From the NCBI GenBank assembly GCA_017472085.1, contig JAFUQZ010000047.1:1-36210 (forward strand): a DNA stretch of 36,210 nucleotides. The letters are read 5' to 3'. The DNA is from Akkermansia sp. (GTDB lineage: Bacteria > Verrucomicrobiota > Verrucomicrobiia > Verrucomicrobiales > Akkermansiaceae). Position 1 is the stretch's first letter. Each line of letters begins with the position of its first letter. A program made the position numbers and the translations under genes. Below, piece by piece: positions 1 through 7,792 of the stretch. A model generated the notes under the pieces. It was not told the DNA's origin and did no database searches. It saw only the letters and a list, made by a program, of their open reading frames with translations.

Positions 1-103
1 CGCAGCGCTACGCGCCACGCCCTCGCTCCGCTCGGGACGCAACGCCTACGCTACAAAATCGCGCAAAAAATGGATTGACATCAGGGGATACCGAATGATA
101 TAA
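1..103. other. GC-rich repetitive-looking leader, no gene
   Basis: No credible coding sequence is seen here. The first 57 bases are built of recurring CGCTACGC / ACGCC-like words and look like an extragenic repeat or the edge of a rearrangement. After this the base composition drops. An in-frame stop at 101-103 ends the open frame that runs into the truncated macroglobulin gene. The identity of the repeat cannot be settled from one copy. Confidence 0.35.
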
Positions 104-104
104 G
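75..104 (+). promoter_or_regulatory. Possible promoter upstream of truncated A2M
   Basis: TTGACA at 75-80, an 18-nt spacer and TATAAG at 99-104 resemble a housekeeping promoter. The first in-frame ATG of the macroglobulin fragment is at 245, so the match may drive the fragment, drive something lost, or be fortuitous. Confidence 0.35.
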
Positions 105-244
105 AAAGCTACACGCCTGATGTACCCAGAAAAGGGGGGGGCTTAAATTCGCCTCCTAAGTGTCGAAAAAACGGCGCCAGTTTATTTGATGGACTCTCTT
201 ATACTTTCCACACCGTCTCGCAACTGTTCGAAAGGTGGACAGAG

Positions 245-2290
245 ATGCTTCACCGGGAGCTTTCCGGAGATGAGGAAGCGTTCTCTCGCGAATCTTCTCC
301 CCTGAGCAATGACTTGACGGTACATTACAGGGCGAAACCGGCCAATGCCTACCGTGCCAGGGCTCTGGCAGAAGTCAATGGAGCCTGGGATGCAAATGCG
401 CCCGCTTGCTCAGAGTCCCCGGCAGTTGATAAGGCAAAACAGAATCCCCGGCTGCGATGCGATTTCAACCCGGTAGCTTTTTGGCGACCGATGACGGAAA
501 CGGATGACAAGGGGAGCTTCACCGCCGAAGTAACGCTGCCGGACACGCTGACCAACTATCGCGTATTTGCCCTGGCCATCGGAAAAGACGGTGCAACCTA
601 CGGAGGAACAGAGGGGATGATGAAGGTGGACCGAGATGTATCCCTCACCGCAGACACCCCGCTCTTCATGAGTGTGGGAGACAAGCTGCAACTGCCCGTT
701 ACAGTCACCAACAAGACCGATTGCGAACACAGCTGGACGGTACGCACGGATACCGGGGAGCAGCAGCAGATAACGCTGCCCGCACGGGGAAAAGGAGTGC
801 TGCATTTCAGTATCAGCGCCGCACAGGCGGGTAAGAAATCCGTACGCTGGACAGCCGTTTCAGACAGCGCAGGAGGCGATGCCGTTGAAGTGGAATTCCC
901 CGTCAGGTTCCCTGCCCCGGAGCGGAGAGAAATCCACAGAATCAGTCTGAGCAAAGACTCGGGCAAAGTATCTGTCGCCGATTACATCTCCGGGAACAGG
1001 ACAGAAGATGTGCAGACTGAAATTTCCGGGCACCCGCTGTCGCACATGAGCGGCATTAGCGATTTCCTGATTTCCTATCCCTACGGCTGTGCCGAACAGA
1101 CCTCATCCGCGCTCCTTCCCTGGCTGCTGCACCGTCATCTGGCATCATTTGTACCGGAAATGAAGAAGCATAGCCCCGATGAAGTGCAGCGAACCGTTGA
1201 CACGGGCATCCGCAAGCTACTGAAGCATCAGCAGCAAGATGGCGGGCTGAGCTATTGGCACACGCAGTCGGAGTCCCGTCTCTGGTGCAGTGCCTATGCC
1301 GCGCTGGTACTGAAAATCGCAGCAGAACAGGGATACGCCGTGCCGGAAAAGCCCATGCAGGAACTGCGGCAGTATCTTCTCCGGGCTTCAGAGAACGATA
1401 TCAATGAACTTTCCCCGCTTCAACGCTATGCACTGGGGTATGTTACGGCCAATCCCCACATCATCGACAGCGCCTTTGAACACGAAACCACGCAAGAGGA
1501 CATCTATCAAGGCTCCCCTGACGACCTTCGCTTCCTCCGACATCTGCGCGGCGCGTCACCGCTGGAAGCGCATGCAGCATTCCTGCAATGGATGAAAGGG
1601 CAAAGAAATCATTCCGGCATATACAGCACCTGGCAAAGCGGCTGGAAGCTCATTGCCCTGCATGAATTCCTGAAAAAGCACCCGATTCAGGAACAAGAAG
1701 CCGTTATCCGTCTCAGCGATGGCTCGGAACGGAGTGACGGCAACGACACCCGCCGGGTAACAACAGAAAGCCTGGAAGTGCTCTCCGGGACGGTCTATGC
1801 CACCATCCGAGCCCGAACAGCCGCCTCTCCCGCAGCGGAGGATATCTCCACGGACAGCGGCTTGCGCATCACCCGTCTGTATGAAAAGCAGAGAATAGAC
1901 GGCAGCTGGGAGAAAACCGATACATTCGCAGTAGGGGATGCCATCAGAGTCACCCTCATCTGCACCTCCCGCGAAGAGAGTGAGCTCAACTACCTCGCGC
2001 TGGAGGATTATCTGCCCGCCTGCCTGGAAGCCATCAATCCGGACATTCCCTCGCAGGCCGCCGGGCTGCAGGAGCTGCCCCTCAGTCAGTTTCCTGACCA
2101 CCGGGAATACCATGCCGACTGCGTGCGGGGATTCTGCATGCGGGTTCCCGCACACAACCACGTCAATATGACCTACTACGCCCGGGTCAAACGCGCAGGA
2201 CGCAGCTCTGCCCCGCCCGCCAAGGCAGAGCTGATGTATGCCCCGCAGGTCCGTACACTCAGCCACAGTCAAATCATCATCAGCCAATGA
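245..2290 (+). CDS. Alpha-2-macroglobulin family protein, 5'-truncated (C-terminal part)
   Basis: Bacterial alpha-2-macroglobulins are large (about 1500-1900 residues) periplasmic protease traps. This 681-residue product holds only the C-terminal part: the A2M domain (about residues 72-160, starting near NPVAFWRPMTETD), the thioester region with YPYGCAEQTSS (Cys282-Gln285 is the expected Cys-Gln thioester; Ala replaces the Gly of the classical GCGEQ), the alpha-helical thioester/complement-like domain (about 275-470) and a receptor-binding-like end. No signal peptide is present. The frame stays open upstream to 104 and the translation from about 185 still looks coding, so the break with lost 5' sequence lies near 104-185. 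It is probably a remnant, although ATG 245 could start a translatable fragment. Its stop overlaps the next gene by 4 nt (ATGA). Confidence 0.8.
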   Translation: MLHRELSGDEEAFSRESSPLSNDLTVHYRAKPANAYRARALAEVNGAWDANAPACSESPAVDKAKQNPRLRCDFNPVAFWRPMTETDDKGSFTAEVTLPDTLTNYRVFALAIGKDGATYGGTEGMMKVDRDVSLTADTPLFMSVGDKLQLPVTVTNKTDCEHSWTVRTDTGEQQQITLPARGKGVLHFSISAAQAGKKSVRWTAVSDSAGGDAVEVEFPVRFPAPERREIHRISLSKDSGKVSVADYISGNRTEDVQTEISGHPLSHMSGISDFLISYPYGCAEQTSSALLPWLLHRHLASFVPEMKKHSPDEVQRTVDTGIRKLLKHQQQDGGLSYWHTQSESRLWCSAYAALVLKIAAEQGYAVPEKPMQELRQYLLRASENDINELSPLQRYALGYVTANPHIIDSAFEHETTQEDIYQGSPDDLRFLRHLRGASPLEAHAAFLQWMKGQRNHSGIYSTWQSGWKLIALHEFLKKHPIQEQEAVIRLSDGSERSDGNDTRRVTTESLEVLSGTVYATIRARTAASPAAEDISTDSGLRITRLYEKQRIDGSWEKTDTFAVGDAIRVTLICTSREESELNYLALEDYLPACLEAINPDIPSQAAGLQELPLSQFPDHREYHADCVRGFCMRVPAHNHVNMTYYARVKRAGRSSAPPAKAELMYAPQVRTLSHSQIIISQ

Positions 2291-2634
2291 ATCGCATCAT
2301 TTCGCTATTCCTGATACTCAACTTCCTCGTATTCCTGCCGCTGGGCTCCTTCTCGGGAATCATCATGGCATGGACTATCACCGGAGTGCCGGCCGTACTG
2401 CATTGCTGGCTCCGGGGAGCTTCCGCTGCGGCACAGCAGCCATCCGGCAGAAAAGCACTGATCATCAGCGGCCGGCTGCTATACGCCATCCTGGCGGTAA
2501 ACGCCTTTACCGTCATCATGCACCTGATGGAGCCGGACGCTTTCATCCTTATCGCCATTGCCCTGACGGGCGGTGGAGCCGGGCTGCTGCACATCGTCAC
2601 CACCACCTTGCTGATACGGGCAGGCAGGCCGTGA
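2287..2634 (+). CDS. Small integral membrane protein, unknown function
   Basis: This 115-residue protein has about four hydrophobic segments (roughly residues 3-18, 20-40, 58-78 and 82-108) with short polar loops. I do not recognise a family. The ATG overlaps the macroglobulin stop in an ATGA, so the two were probably translationally coupled; a membrane partner of the macroglobulin is possible but is only inferred from position. The next gene, cysS, has its own promoter, so this is the last gene of the unit. Confidence 0.65.
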   Translation: MNRIISLFLILNFLVFLPLGSFSGIIMAWTITGVPAVLHCWLRGASAAAQQPSGRKALIISGRLLYAILAVNAFTVIMHLMEPDAFILIAIALTGGGAGLLHIVTTTLLIRAGRP

Positions 2635-2689
2635 GCATCCCGTTTCTGGGCGGTGTTCGTCATTCTCCGCGACACCGCGCGGCATTGCC

Positions 2690-2718
2690 TTGACATAAGG
2701 AGGGTAACACGGTATACT
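2690..2718 (+). promoter_or_regulatory. cysS promoter, predicted leaderless transcript
   Basis: TTGACA at 2690-2695, an exact 17-nt spacer and TATACT at 2713-2718 make a near-consensus promoter. The cysS ATG is at 2729, only 10 nt after the -10, so transcription should begin within about 0-5 nt of the start codon. The AAGGAGG at about 2697-2703 lies inside the spacer, upstream of the start of transcription, and cannot serve as a ribosome binding site for this transcript. Confidence 0.75.
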
Positions 2719-2728
2719 TCCGCGCGTT

Positions 2729-4144
2729 ATGTTGAACTTATATGATACACAGTCGGGGGCCATGAAGCCCGTGCAGGCAGAAGACGGCAAGCAGCTGCGC
2801 TTCTACTGTTGCGGCCCGACCGTGTATGCGGCTGCACATATCGGTAATTTCCGCACCTTTGTGGTGCAGGATGTGTTCCGCCGCGTGGTGGAACTGGGGG
2901 GGCTGCGTACCAAGCATGTGCGCAATCTGACGGACGTGGATGACAAAACCATCCGCAACTCTCAGGCTCAGGGTATGCCCCTGGGCGAATATACCGCCAA
3001 ATGGACTGCCAAGTTTCATGATGACTGCAAGGCGCTCAACTGTCTGGCACCGCATGTGGAACCCAGTGCCGTGGGTCACATCAAGGAGCAGCTCGATATC
3101 GTGCAGAAGCTCGTGGAGGGCGGTCACGCCTACCGGAGCGAGGACGGTTCCGTCTACTTCCGTATCGCCTCCTATGCCGACTACGGCAGACTGGCCCACC
3201 TAGACCGCCAGGAGCTTGACCTCGGCAAAACGGCCAACACCCGCGCCGATACGGATGAGTATGAAAAAGACAGCGTGGCAGACTTCGTGCTGTGGAAAGC
3301 CCGCCGCCCGGAGGATGGCCCGAACTTCTGGCCGTCTCCCTGGGGTGAGGGGCGTCCCGGCTGGCATCTGGAATGCTCAGCCATGAGCCATAAGTATCTG
3401 GGCGACACCTTTGACCTGCACTCCGGCGGCGTTGACCTGGTGTTCCCCCACCATGAAAACGAGATTGCCCAAAGCCGCTGCGCCTGCGGCGGTGAGTTTG
3501 CCCGCCACTGGTTCCACGTGACCCACCTGCTGGTGGATGGCGCTAAAATGAGTAAGAGCCTGGGCAACATGTACACGCTCGACCAGTTGCAGGAGATGGG
3601 CTACACCCCCGCAGCCCTGCGCTACGTGCTGGCCGGCGCCTACTACCGCCGCCCGCTCAACTTCACCCTCAACGGCATGAAGGATGCCACCAGCGCCCTC
3701 AATAAGCTGGGGCGTTTCGATAAGGAACTCTCCAAAGCCAGCGGCGCCAAGGAACCCACCTACCGCGATTTGGTCAAGAAAGCCCCGGCTCTGGGAATCT
3801 TCCGCCCGGCATGGGACAGTCTGGAAGATGACCTCAACGGGCCGGAAGCTCTGGGGCATGTTTTCAGCGCCATCAAGGGTATCAAACCGTCAGAGATGGA
3901 TGCCGCCGCCGCCACGGAAATGTGGCAGGCATTCCGATTCATCATGGAAGCACTCGGGCTGCAGTTGCCCGACCCGGATGCCGACATCGAAGTGCCGGAG
4001 GACATCAAGGCCATTGCAGATGAGCGCTGGGCTGCGCGTCTGGCCAAAGACTGGGCCACCGCCGATGCGCTGCGCGGAAAGCTTGCCGAGCTCGGCTGGG
4101 CCATGAAAGACGGCAAGGATGGTTACAAACTCACCAAAGCATAA
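2729..4144 (+). CDS. cysS: Cysteinyl-tRNA synthetase
   Basis: Class I aminoacyl-tRNA synthetase that charges tRNA-Cys in the cytoplasm. The 471-residue length is normal for CysRS. Visible signatures: CGPTVYAAAHIGN with the HIGH-type HIGN at 37-40, KMSKS at 273-277, and the zinc ligands expected for CysRS at Cys28, Cys216 (in GWHLECSAMS), His241 and Glu245. The DALR-like anticodon region follows to the C terminus (LAKDWATADALRGKLAELGW). ATG 2729 is supported by the conserved N terminus and by the promoter placed 10 nt upstream. queF follows after 12 nt, so the three genes cysS-queF-queC look like one tRNA-related operon. Confidence 0.97.
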   Translation: MLNLYDTQSGAMKPVQAEDGKQLRFYCCGPTVYAAAHIGNFRTFVVQDVFRRVVELGGLRTKHVRNLTDVDDKTIRNSQAQGMPLGEYTAKWTAKFHDDCKALNCLAPHVEPSAVGHIKEQLDIVQKLVEGGHAYRSEDGSVYFRIASYADYGRLAHLDRQELDLGKTANTRADTDEYEKDSVADFVLWKARRPEDGPNFWPSPWGEGRPGWHLECSAMSHKYLGDTFDLHSGGVDLVFPHHENEIAQSRCACGGEFARHWFHVTHLLVDGAKMSKSLGNMYTLDQLQEMGYTPAALRYVLAGAYYRRPLNFTLNGMKDATSALNKLGRFDKELSKASGAKEPTYRDLVKKAPALGIFRPAWDSLEDDLNGPEALGHVFSAIKGIKPSEMDAAAATEMWQAFRFIMEALGLQLPDPDADIEVPEDIKAIADERWAARLAKDWATADALRGKLAELGWAMKDGKDGYKLTKA

Positions 4145-4156
4145 TCTTCTCAAGAC

Positions 4157-4570
4157 ATGGATAACAAAGACCTTTCCCTGCTCGGCAAACACACGGAGTT
4201 CTACCGCAGCCCGGAGGATGCAAAACTGGAGGCATTCCCGAACCGCAGTCCGCAGCGCCGCTATGTGGTAACGCTGACCACACATGAGTTCTCCTCCCTC
4301 TGCCCCGTGACGGGACAGCCGGACAGCTGCCATCTCACCATCACCTATTGTCCGGCAGACAAGGTGGTAGAAACCAAGAGCCTGAAATACTATCTCGTCT
4401 CCTTCCGCAACTATGCCGCATTCAATGAGCAGGTCGTCAACCGTATCCTGGATGACCTCGTGGCAGCCGTTGACCCGGCATGGATGAAAGTCGAGGGGCG
4501 TTTCGGTGCCCGCGGCGGCATTCAGCTCACCTGCACAGCCGAGCACAAGCCGGAAAACCGTCCCGCATGA
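4157..4570 (+). CDS. queF: NADPH-dependent 7-cyano-7-deazaguanine reductase (QueF, type I)
   Basis: QueF reduces preQ0 to preQ1 with NADPH in queuosine biosynthesis. At 137 residues this is the short, unimodular class. The catalytic Cys49 lies in SSLCPVTGQPD and the proton donor Asp56 sits seven residues later, as in the family. The QueF motif is ETKSLKYY at 72-79. The gene follows cysS by 12 nt and its stop overlaps queC in ATGA, so preQ0 synthesis and reduction are coupled here. No Shine-Dalgarno sequence precedes the ATG (upstream is TTCTCAAGAC). Confidence 0.95.
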   Translation: MDNKDLSLLGKHTEFYRSPEDAKLEAFPNRSPQRRYVVTLTTHEFSSLCPVTGQPDSCHLTITYCPADKVVETKSLKYYLVSFRNYAAFNEQVVNRILDDLVAAVDPAWMKVEGRFGARGGIQLTCTAEHKPENRPA

Positions 4571-5226
4571 ACGTAGCCGTCCTCCTTTCCGGCGGGCTGG
4601 ATTCCACCACCGCCCTCCATTGGGCGCACCGGCGCCACAGAGTAGTCAGTGCCCTCTCCTTCGATTACGGCAGCAACCACGCTGCCCGCGAGCTCGCCTG
4701 TGCCCGGTGGCAGGCGGAAAGCCTCGGCATTCCCTATCAGGAGATAGACCTGCGCAGCATCTCTGCCCACCTGCAGAGCGCCCTGCTCAGCGGGGCAGAG
4801 GCTATCCCCACCGCAGATTACGATGAGGACAACCTCAAACAGACCGTTGTCCCCTTTCGGAACGGTATCTTCCTGTCCATTGCTGCCGGCATTGCCGAAA
4901 GCAATGGCGCAGAGGGTATTGTCATCGCCGCACACAATGGCGACCATGCCCTCTACCCCGACTGCCGGGAGGATTTCATGACCGCCATGGCAAGCGCAAT
5001 TTCGCTGGGGACCTATGCGAACCTGCAAATCCTGCGGCCTTTCATTTCCAACACCAAGGAAGAAATTACCGCCATCGGAGCCCGGATCGGGGTCGATTTC
5101 TCCCACACCTATTCCTGCTACTGCGGGCGCGAGCACCACTGCGGACAATGTGCCACCTGCCGCGAGCGCCGGGACTCCTTCCTCGCCGCCGGCATCCCCG
5201 ACCCTACGGTGTATGAACAGGGATAA
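4567..5226 (+). CDS. queC: 7-cyano-7-deazaguanine synthase QueC
   Basis: QueC converts 7-carboxy-7-deazaguanine to preQ0 using ATP and ammonia. The 219-residue protein begins with the PP-loop SGGLDS at 8-13 and ends with the zinc site Cys184, Cys192, Cys195, Cys198, matching the E. coli spacing; Cys186 is an extra cysteine. The open frame extends further upstream, but ATG 4567 is right because it puts the PP-loop at the N terminus and overlaps the queF stop by 4 nt. queD and queE are not in the window. The 3' end overlaps the convergent acetyltransferase gene by 23 nt, leaving no room for an intergenic terminator. Confidence 0.95.
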   Translation: MNVAVLLSGGLDSTTALHWAHRRHRVVSALSFDYGSNHAARELACARWQAESLGIPYQEIDLRSISAHLQSALLSGAEAIPTADYDEDNLKQTVVPFRNGIFLSIAAGIAESNGAEGIVIAAHNGDHALYPDCREDFMTAMASAISLGTYANLQILRPFISNTKEEITAIGARIGVDFSHTYSCYCGREHHCGQCATCRERRDSFLAAGIPDPTVYEQG

Positions 5227-5719
5227 TATTTCCGCCCCTCAGAAGCATCTGGTAATCCACCACATCCAGCAAGCGGTCGAATTTGCAGCCGACCTGGTGG
5301 AAGTGGGAAACCTGTGAGAAGCCGAGGCGGCGATGAAACTCCCGGCTGGCGGTATTGTCTGCGGTGATGCAGGCGATGAGGGCATGACAGCCCGCCGCGC
5401 AACAGCGCCCGATGAGTTCCTGCATGAGCCGGGTGCCGATGCCGCGGCCCTGATGCTGCGGGTGAAGATAGACGGTTGTTTCCCAAGTGCGAAAATAGGC
5501 GGCACGCTCTTTCCAGGGGTGGGCGCAGCAATAGCCGGTGATGATACCGTTTTCTTCATCCACCAGATAGGGGCAGCGCGCAGCATACTCTTCGATGCGA
5601 GCCCGCATGGCCTCCGGGGGCAGAGGCTCTGTCTCAAAGGAAATGGTGGTATGCCGTACATACTCGTTATAAATGGCGGCAATGGCAGCGGCATCAGCGG
5701 CGGTGACAGGTCGTATCAT
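5204..5719 (-). CDS. GNAT N-acetyltransferase (phosphinothricin acetyltransferase-like)
   Basis: A 171-residue single-domain GNAT enzyme transferring acetyl from acetyl-CoA to an amine. The order of motifs fits the PAT/Bar/YncA branch: N-terminal IRPVTAADAAAIAAIYNEYV, the central TTVYLHPQHQGRGIGTRLM with the acetyl-CoA pyrophosphate-binding loop QGRGIG, then CITADNTASREFHRRLGF. In this branch substrates include phosphinothricin and methionine analogues, but the sequence cannot tell which. It lies 2 nt downstream of a second GNAT gene, forming a two-gene minus-strand unit, and overlaps queC convergently. Confidence 0.87.
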   Translation of the reverse strand: MIRPVTAADAAAIAAIYNEYVRHTTISFETEPLPPEAMRARIEEYAARCPYLVDEENGIITGYCCAHPWKERAAYFRTWETTVYLHPQHQGRGIGTRLMQELIGRCCAAGCHALIACITADNTASREFHRRLGFSQVSHFHQVGCKFDRLLDVVDYQMLLRGGNIIPVHTP

Positions 5720-5721
5720 GA

Positions 5722-6267
5722 TTATTCGGAAAGGGGGTGTTGGTCGGTATGCGGCAAGCGCATGACGCAGGTGCGGAGCAGATGCTCCAACAGGTTGACC
5801 AACTCTGCGGAGGCCGGAGTTCCGTCCGATTGCCAGGAAAGCAGCGTAAGGGGAATGGGAGAATCGCCGATATGGTACGGGAGCTGTTCGTGTTCAAAGG
5901 GGAGAGGCACAAATCCGGCAGACTCGTAGAATGCCAGACGGCGAGCGGTCGCCGCATCCGCCACGGGCTCTATTTCCAGGATGATGCTAATGCCGTCTTG
6001 CCGGAGCAGTTGCAGCGCCTCGTGTCCGAATCCCTGCCCTCGAAGCGAAGGCTTGATGGCCAGATGCTCCACGAACAGCAGCGCGTGCTGCGGCCAGTGC
6101 CAGTAGTAGAGAATCCCCACCAATTCCCCGGCTGCATTGCAGAGTTCCAGCGGATGAAAGGCGGACTCCGATGCGGCCATGATACGGTGGTGTGACGGGC
6201 TTCGCCGTTCTGCCGGAGGGAACGACTCCACGTACAATTTCTCCGCCGCCGGGGTGGGGATTCGCAT
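5722..6267 (-). CDS. GNAT family N-acetyltransferase
   Basis: From ATG 6267 this is 181 residues. The N terminus (MRIPTPAAEKLYVESFPPAERR) is the usual GNAT opening. The core follows as LFVEHLAIKPSLRGQGFGHEAL, with the acetyl-CoA loop RGQGFG, then ARRLAFYESAGF. The longer frame upstream has no domain similarity and is discarded. An in-frame GTG at 6285 sits 6 nt after a TATGCT hexamer, so a leaderless GTG start six codons earlier is an alternative. Substrate unknown. It is the first gene of a pair with the PAT-like GNAT and diverges from birA. Confidence 0.8.
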   Translation of the reverse strand: MRIPTPAAEKLYVESFPPAERRSPSHHRIMAASESAFHPLELCNAAGELVGILYYWHWPQHALLFVEHLAIKPSLRGQGFGHEALQLLRQDGISIILEIEPVADAATARRLAFYESAGFVPLPFEHEQLPYHIGDSPIPLTLLSWQSDGTPASAELVNLLEHLLRTCVMRLPHTDQHPLSE

Positions 6268-6361
6268 CTGTTTCGGGCTCAGCACACCCTCAGCATAGCA
6301 GGAAAACGGGACATTCAAAACAAAAAAACGAGCAATTTTGTCATTTTTTGCTCTTTTGGTA

Positions 6362-6390
6362 TGGACGCGGGCAAGAGGCTGTTGTATGAT
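6362..6390 (+). promoter_or_regulatory. birA promoter, predicted leaderless
   Basis: TGGACG at 6362-6367, a 17-nt spacer and TATGAT at 6385-6390. The predicted start of transcription (about 6397) falls on the in-frame GTG at 6398. An upstream ATG (6386) overlaps the -10 itself and could not be in the transcript made from this promoter. Confidence 0.5.
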
Positions 6391-6397
6391 AGGCTGC

Positions 6398-7123
6398 GTG
6401 AGCATTAACTGGCAAATCAAGGAAGTGACGGAGTGCGAATCGACCTTCAATGTGGCACGCAAGCTGCCGCCGTGGAGTGTGGTGAACTGTGAGAGCCAAA
6501 CCAGGGGCCGCGGTCGTTTCAACCGTGCCTGGCATGGTACACCCGGCGGTCTCTGGGCTACCTACAACGTGCCGATTGAAGCACGGTCAGACCTTCATTG
6601 GGGCGTACTGCCGCTGGTGGCCGGAGCAGCCATCATGGAAACACTTGCCAAATACAACATCAAGGGACTGCGTCTGCGCTGGCCGAATGATGTCCTGGTA
6701 GGACGCGCCAAACTTGCCGGCATTCTCGTGGAACGCCCGAGTGCCAACATGGCCTCCATCGGCATTGGCATCAACATGCACAATGATGTCCGCGATTTGA
6801 GCGGCAACACCACCGACCCGGTCGTGCGGCTGGAGGATTTGGTGCGCACCTGTCCCACCGTGCGCGGACTGCGCGCCGAGTTGGGTGATAAGCTTGCGGA
6901 AGTGCTCAAGATGTTCATGGACGGTGGGTTGCCGGCCATTAAGTCCATGCTGGAAAAGGCATGGGGTATCAGCCGACCGGTCGTTGCCATTACGGATAAT
7001 GAGCGCATTTGCGGCTACTTCATCGGGGTGGCTCACGATGGCTCTCCAATTCTGAGTCGACCGGACGGTTCCACCATCACTGTGCCCGGAATCACGGTCA
7101 ACCGGCTCAAGGAACTCATCTGA
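6398..7123 (+). CDS. birA: Biotin--[acetyl-CoA-carboxylase] ligase, HTH-less
   Basis: Activates biotin as biotinyl-AMP and attaches it to the lysine of biotin carboxyl carrier proteins. The catalytic signatures are GRGRFNRAWHGTPGGLWATY (biotinyl-AMP binding loop), RWPNDVLVGRAKLAGILVE (including the KLAGIL strand) and a small SH3-like C-terminal domain (PILSRPDGSTITVPGITVNRL). There is no N-terminal winged helix, so it is a monofunctional ligase and not a repressor. GTG 6398 is preferred to ATG 6386 because the latter lies within the -10; both give nearly the same protein (241 or 245 residues). bioD is elsewhere in the window, in the cdaA operon. Confidence 0.9.
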   Translation: MSINWQIKEVTECESTFNVARKLPPWSVVNCESQTRGRGRFNRAWHGTPGGLWATYNVPIEARSDLHWGVLPLVAGAAIMETLAKYNIKGLRLRWPNDVLVGRAKLAGILVERPSANMASIGIGINMHNDVRDLSGNTTDPVVRLEDLVRTCPTVRGLRAELGDKLAEVLKMFMDGGLPAIKSMLEKAWGISRPVVAITDNERICGYFIGVAHDGSPILSRPDGSTITVPGITVNRLKELI

Positions 7124-7149
7124 TACTCTTAATTCCTCTCCTTTGCACT

Positions 7150-7180
7150 CCCCCGCTGAGTTTTCTGCGGGGGATTTTTA
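7150..7180 (+). terminator. Rho-independent terminator after birA
   Basis: CCCCCGC at 7150-7156 pairs with GCGGGGG at 7167-7173 around a 10-nt loop and is followed by ATTTTTA. This is a strong GC stem with a T tract, placed 26 nt after the birA stop. Confidence 0.85.
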
Positions 7181-7193
7181 TTCCATAAAAAGC

Positions 7194-7222
7194 TTGACGA
7201 TAGTTAGAGTATACTTTAGGAT
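7194..7222 (+). promoter_or_regulatory. Promoter of DUF2147 gene
   Basis: TTGACG at 7194-7199, a 17-nt spacer and TAGGAT at 7217-7222. A TATACT at 7210-7215 is too close to this -35 (10 nt). The ATG at 7259 lies 36 nt after the -10, so this gene, unlike many others here, has an untranslated leader of about 30 nt, though with no clear Shine-Dalgarno sequence. Confidence 0.55.
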
Positions 7223-7258
7223 AGAACTACCTCAACATATAACAAGACACAGACAACC

Positions 7259-7708
7259 ATGAAAAACATTCTGATTACAGGTATGCTGGCACTGTGCAGC
7301 ATGATGGCTCAGGCGGCTGACGGCATTGTTGGCTTCTGGACAACCATTGATGACGAGACCAAGGACGCCAAGAGCGTGGTGCAGATTTATGAGCACCAGG
7401 GCAAGTATTACGGTCGCGTTGTAGAGTTGCTCAAGGATAAGACAGCCAAGGCCAAGATTCCGGGTTCCCCGAGTATTCTGGGGCTGGATATCATCTGGGA
7501 TTTGGAAAAGGATGGCGATACCTACTCCGGCGGCGAGGTGCTTGACCCGGTCAAGGGCAAGGTCTACGGCTGCGAAATCTGGCGCGATGGCAAGAATCTG
7601 ATTGTCCGCGGCAAGATTGCTTTCCTCGGCCGCAACCAGACCTGGCTGCCCAACACGACTTTCAAGGCTGAAGGTGGCAAGCCGACGCCCAAAAAGCCGA
7701 AGCTCTGA
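7259..7708 (+). CDS. Secreted DUF2147 family protein
   Basis: A 149-residue exported protein: signal peptide at residues 1-20 (basic start, hydrophobic core, cleavage likely after MAQA-A), then a single DUF2147 lipocalin-like domain recognised from GIVGFWTTIDDETKDAKSVV, YGRVVELLKD, GGEVLDPVKGKVYGCEI and VRGKIAFLGRNQTW. The family's molecular function is unknown; it is common in the periplasm of Gram-negative bacteria. It stands alone, with a terminator before its promoter and another after its stop. The C terminus ends in a Lys/Pro-rich tail. Confidence 0.9.
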   Translation: MKNILITGMLALCSMMAQAADGIVGFWTTIDDETKDAKSVVQIYEHQGKYYGRVVELLKDKTAKAKIPGSPSILGLDIIWDLEKDGDTYSGGEVLDPVKGKVYGCEIWRDGKNLIVRGKIAFLGRNQTWLPNTTFKAEGGKPTPKKPKL

Positions 7709-7730
7709 TTACTTCACACCTCAATTTATT

Positions 7731-7767
7731 AAAAAAGAAGCGGCTCCGAACGGTGCCGCTTCTTTTT
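7731..7767. terminator. Bidirectional terminator between DUF2147 gene and menC
   Basis: GAAGCGGC (7737-7744) pairs with GCCGCTTC (7755-7762). The stem is flanked by six A's on the left and five T's on the right, so it can end transcription from both convergent genes. Confidence 0.88.
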
Positions 7768-7792
7768 ATACTGTTCGAAAGAGGGGGATGTA

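Noticed and set aside
1556..2287. 243-codon minus-strand frame opposite the macroglobulin
   Set aside because: Shadow frame; the plus strand shows the thioester and domain signatures.
2697..2703. AAGGAGG as ribosome binding site for cysS
   Set aside because: It is 25 nt from the ATG and inside the promoter spacer, so it should not be in the transcript.
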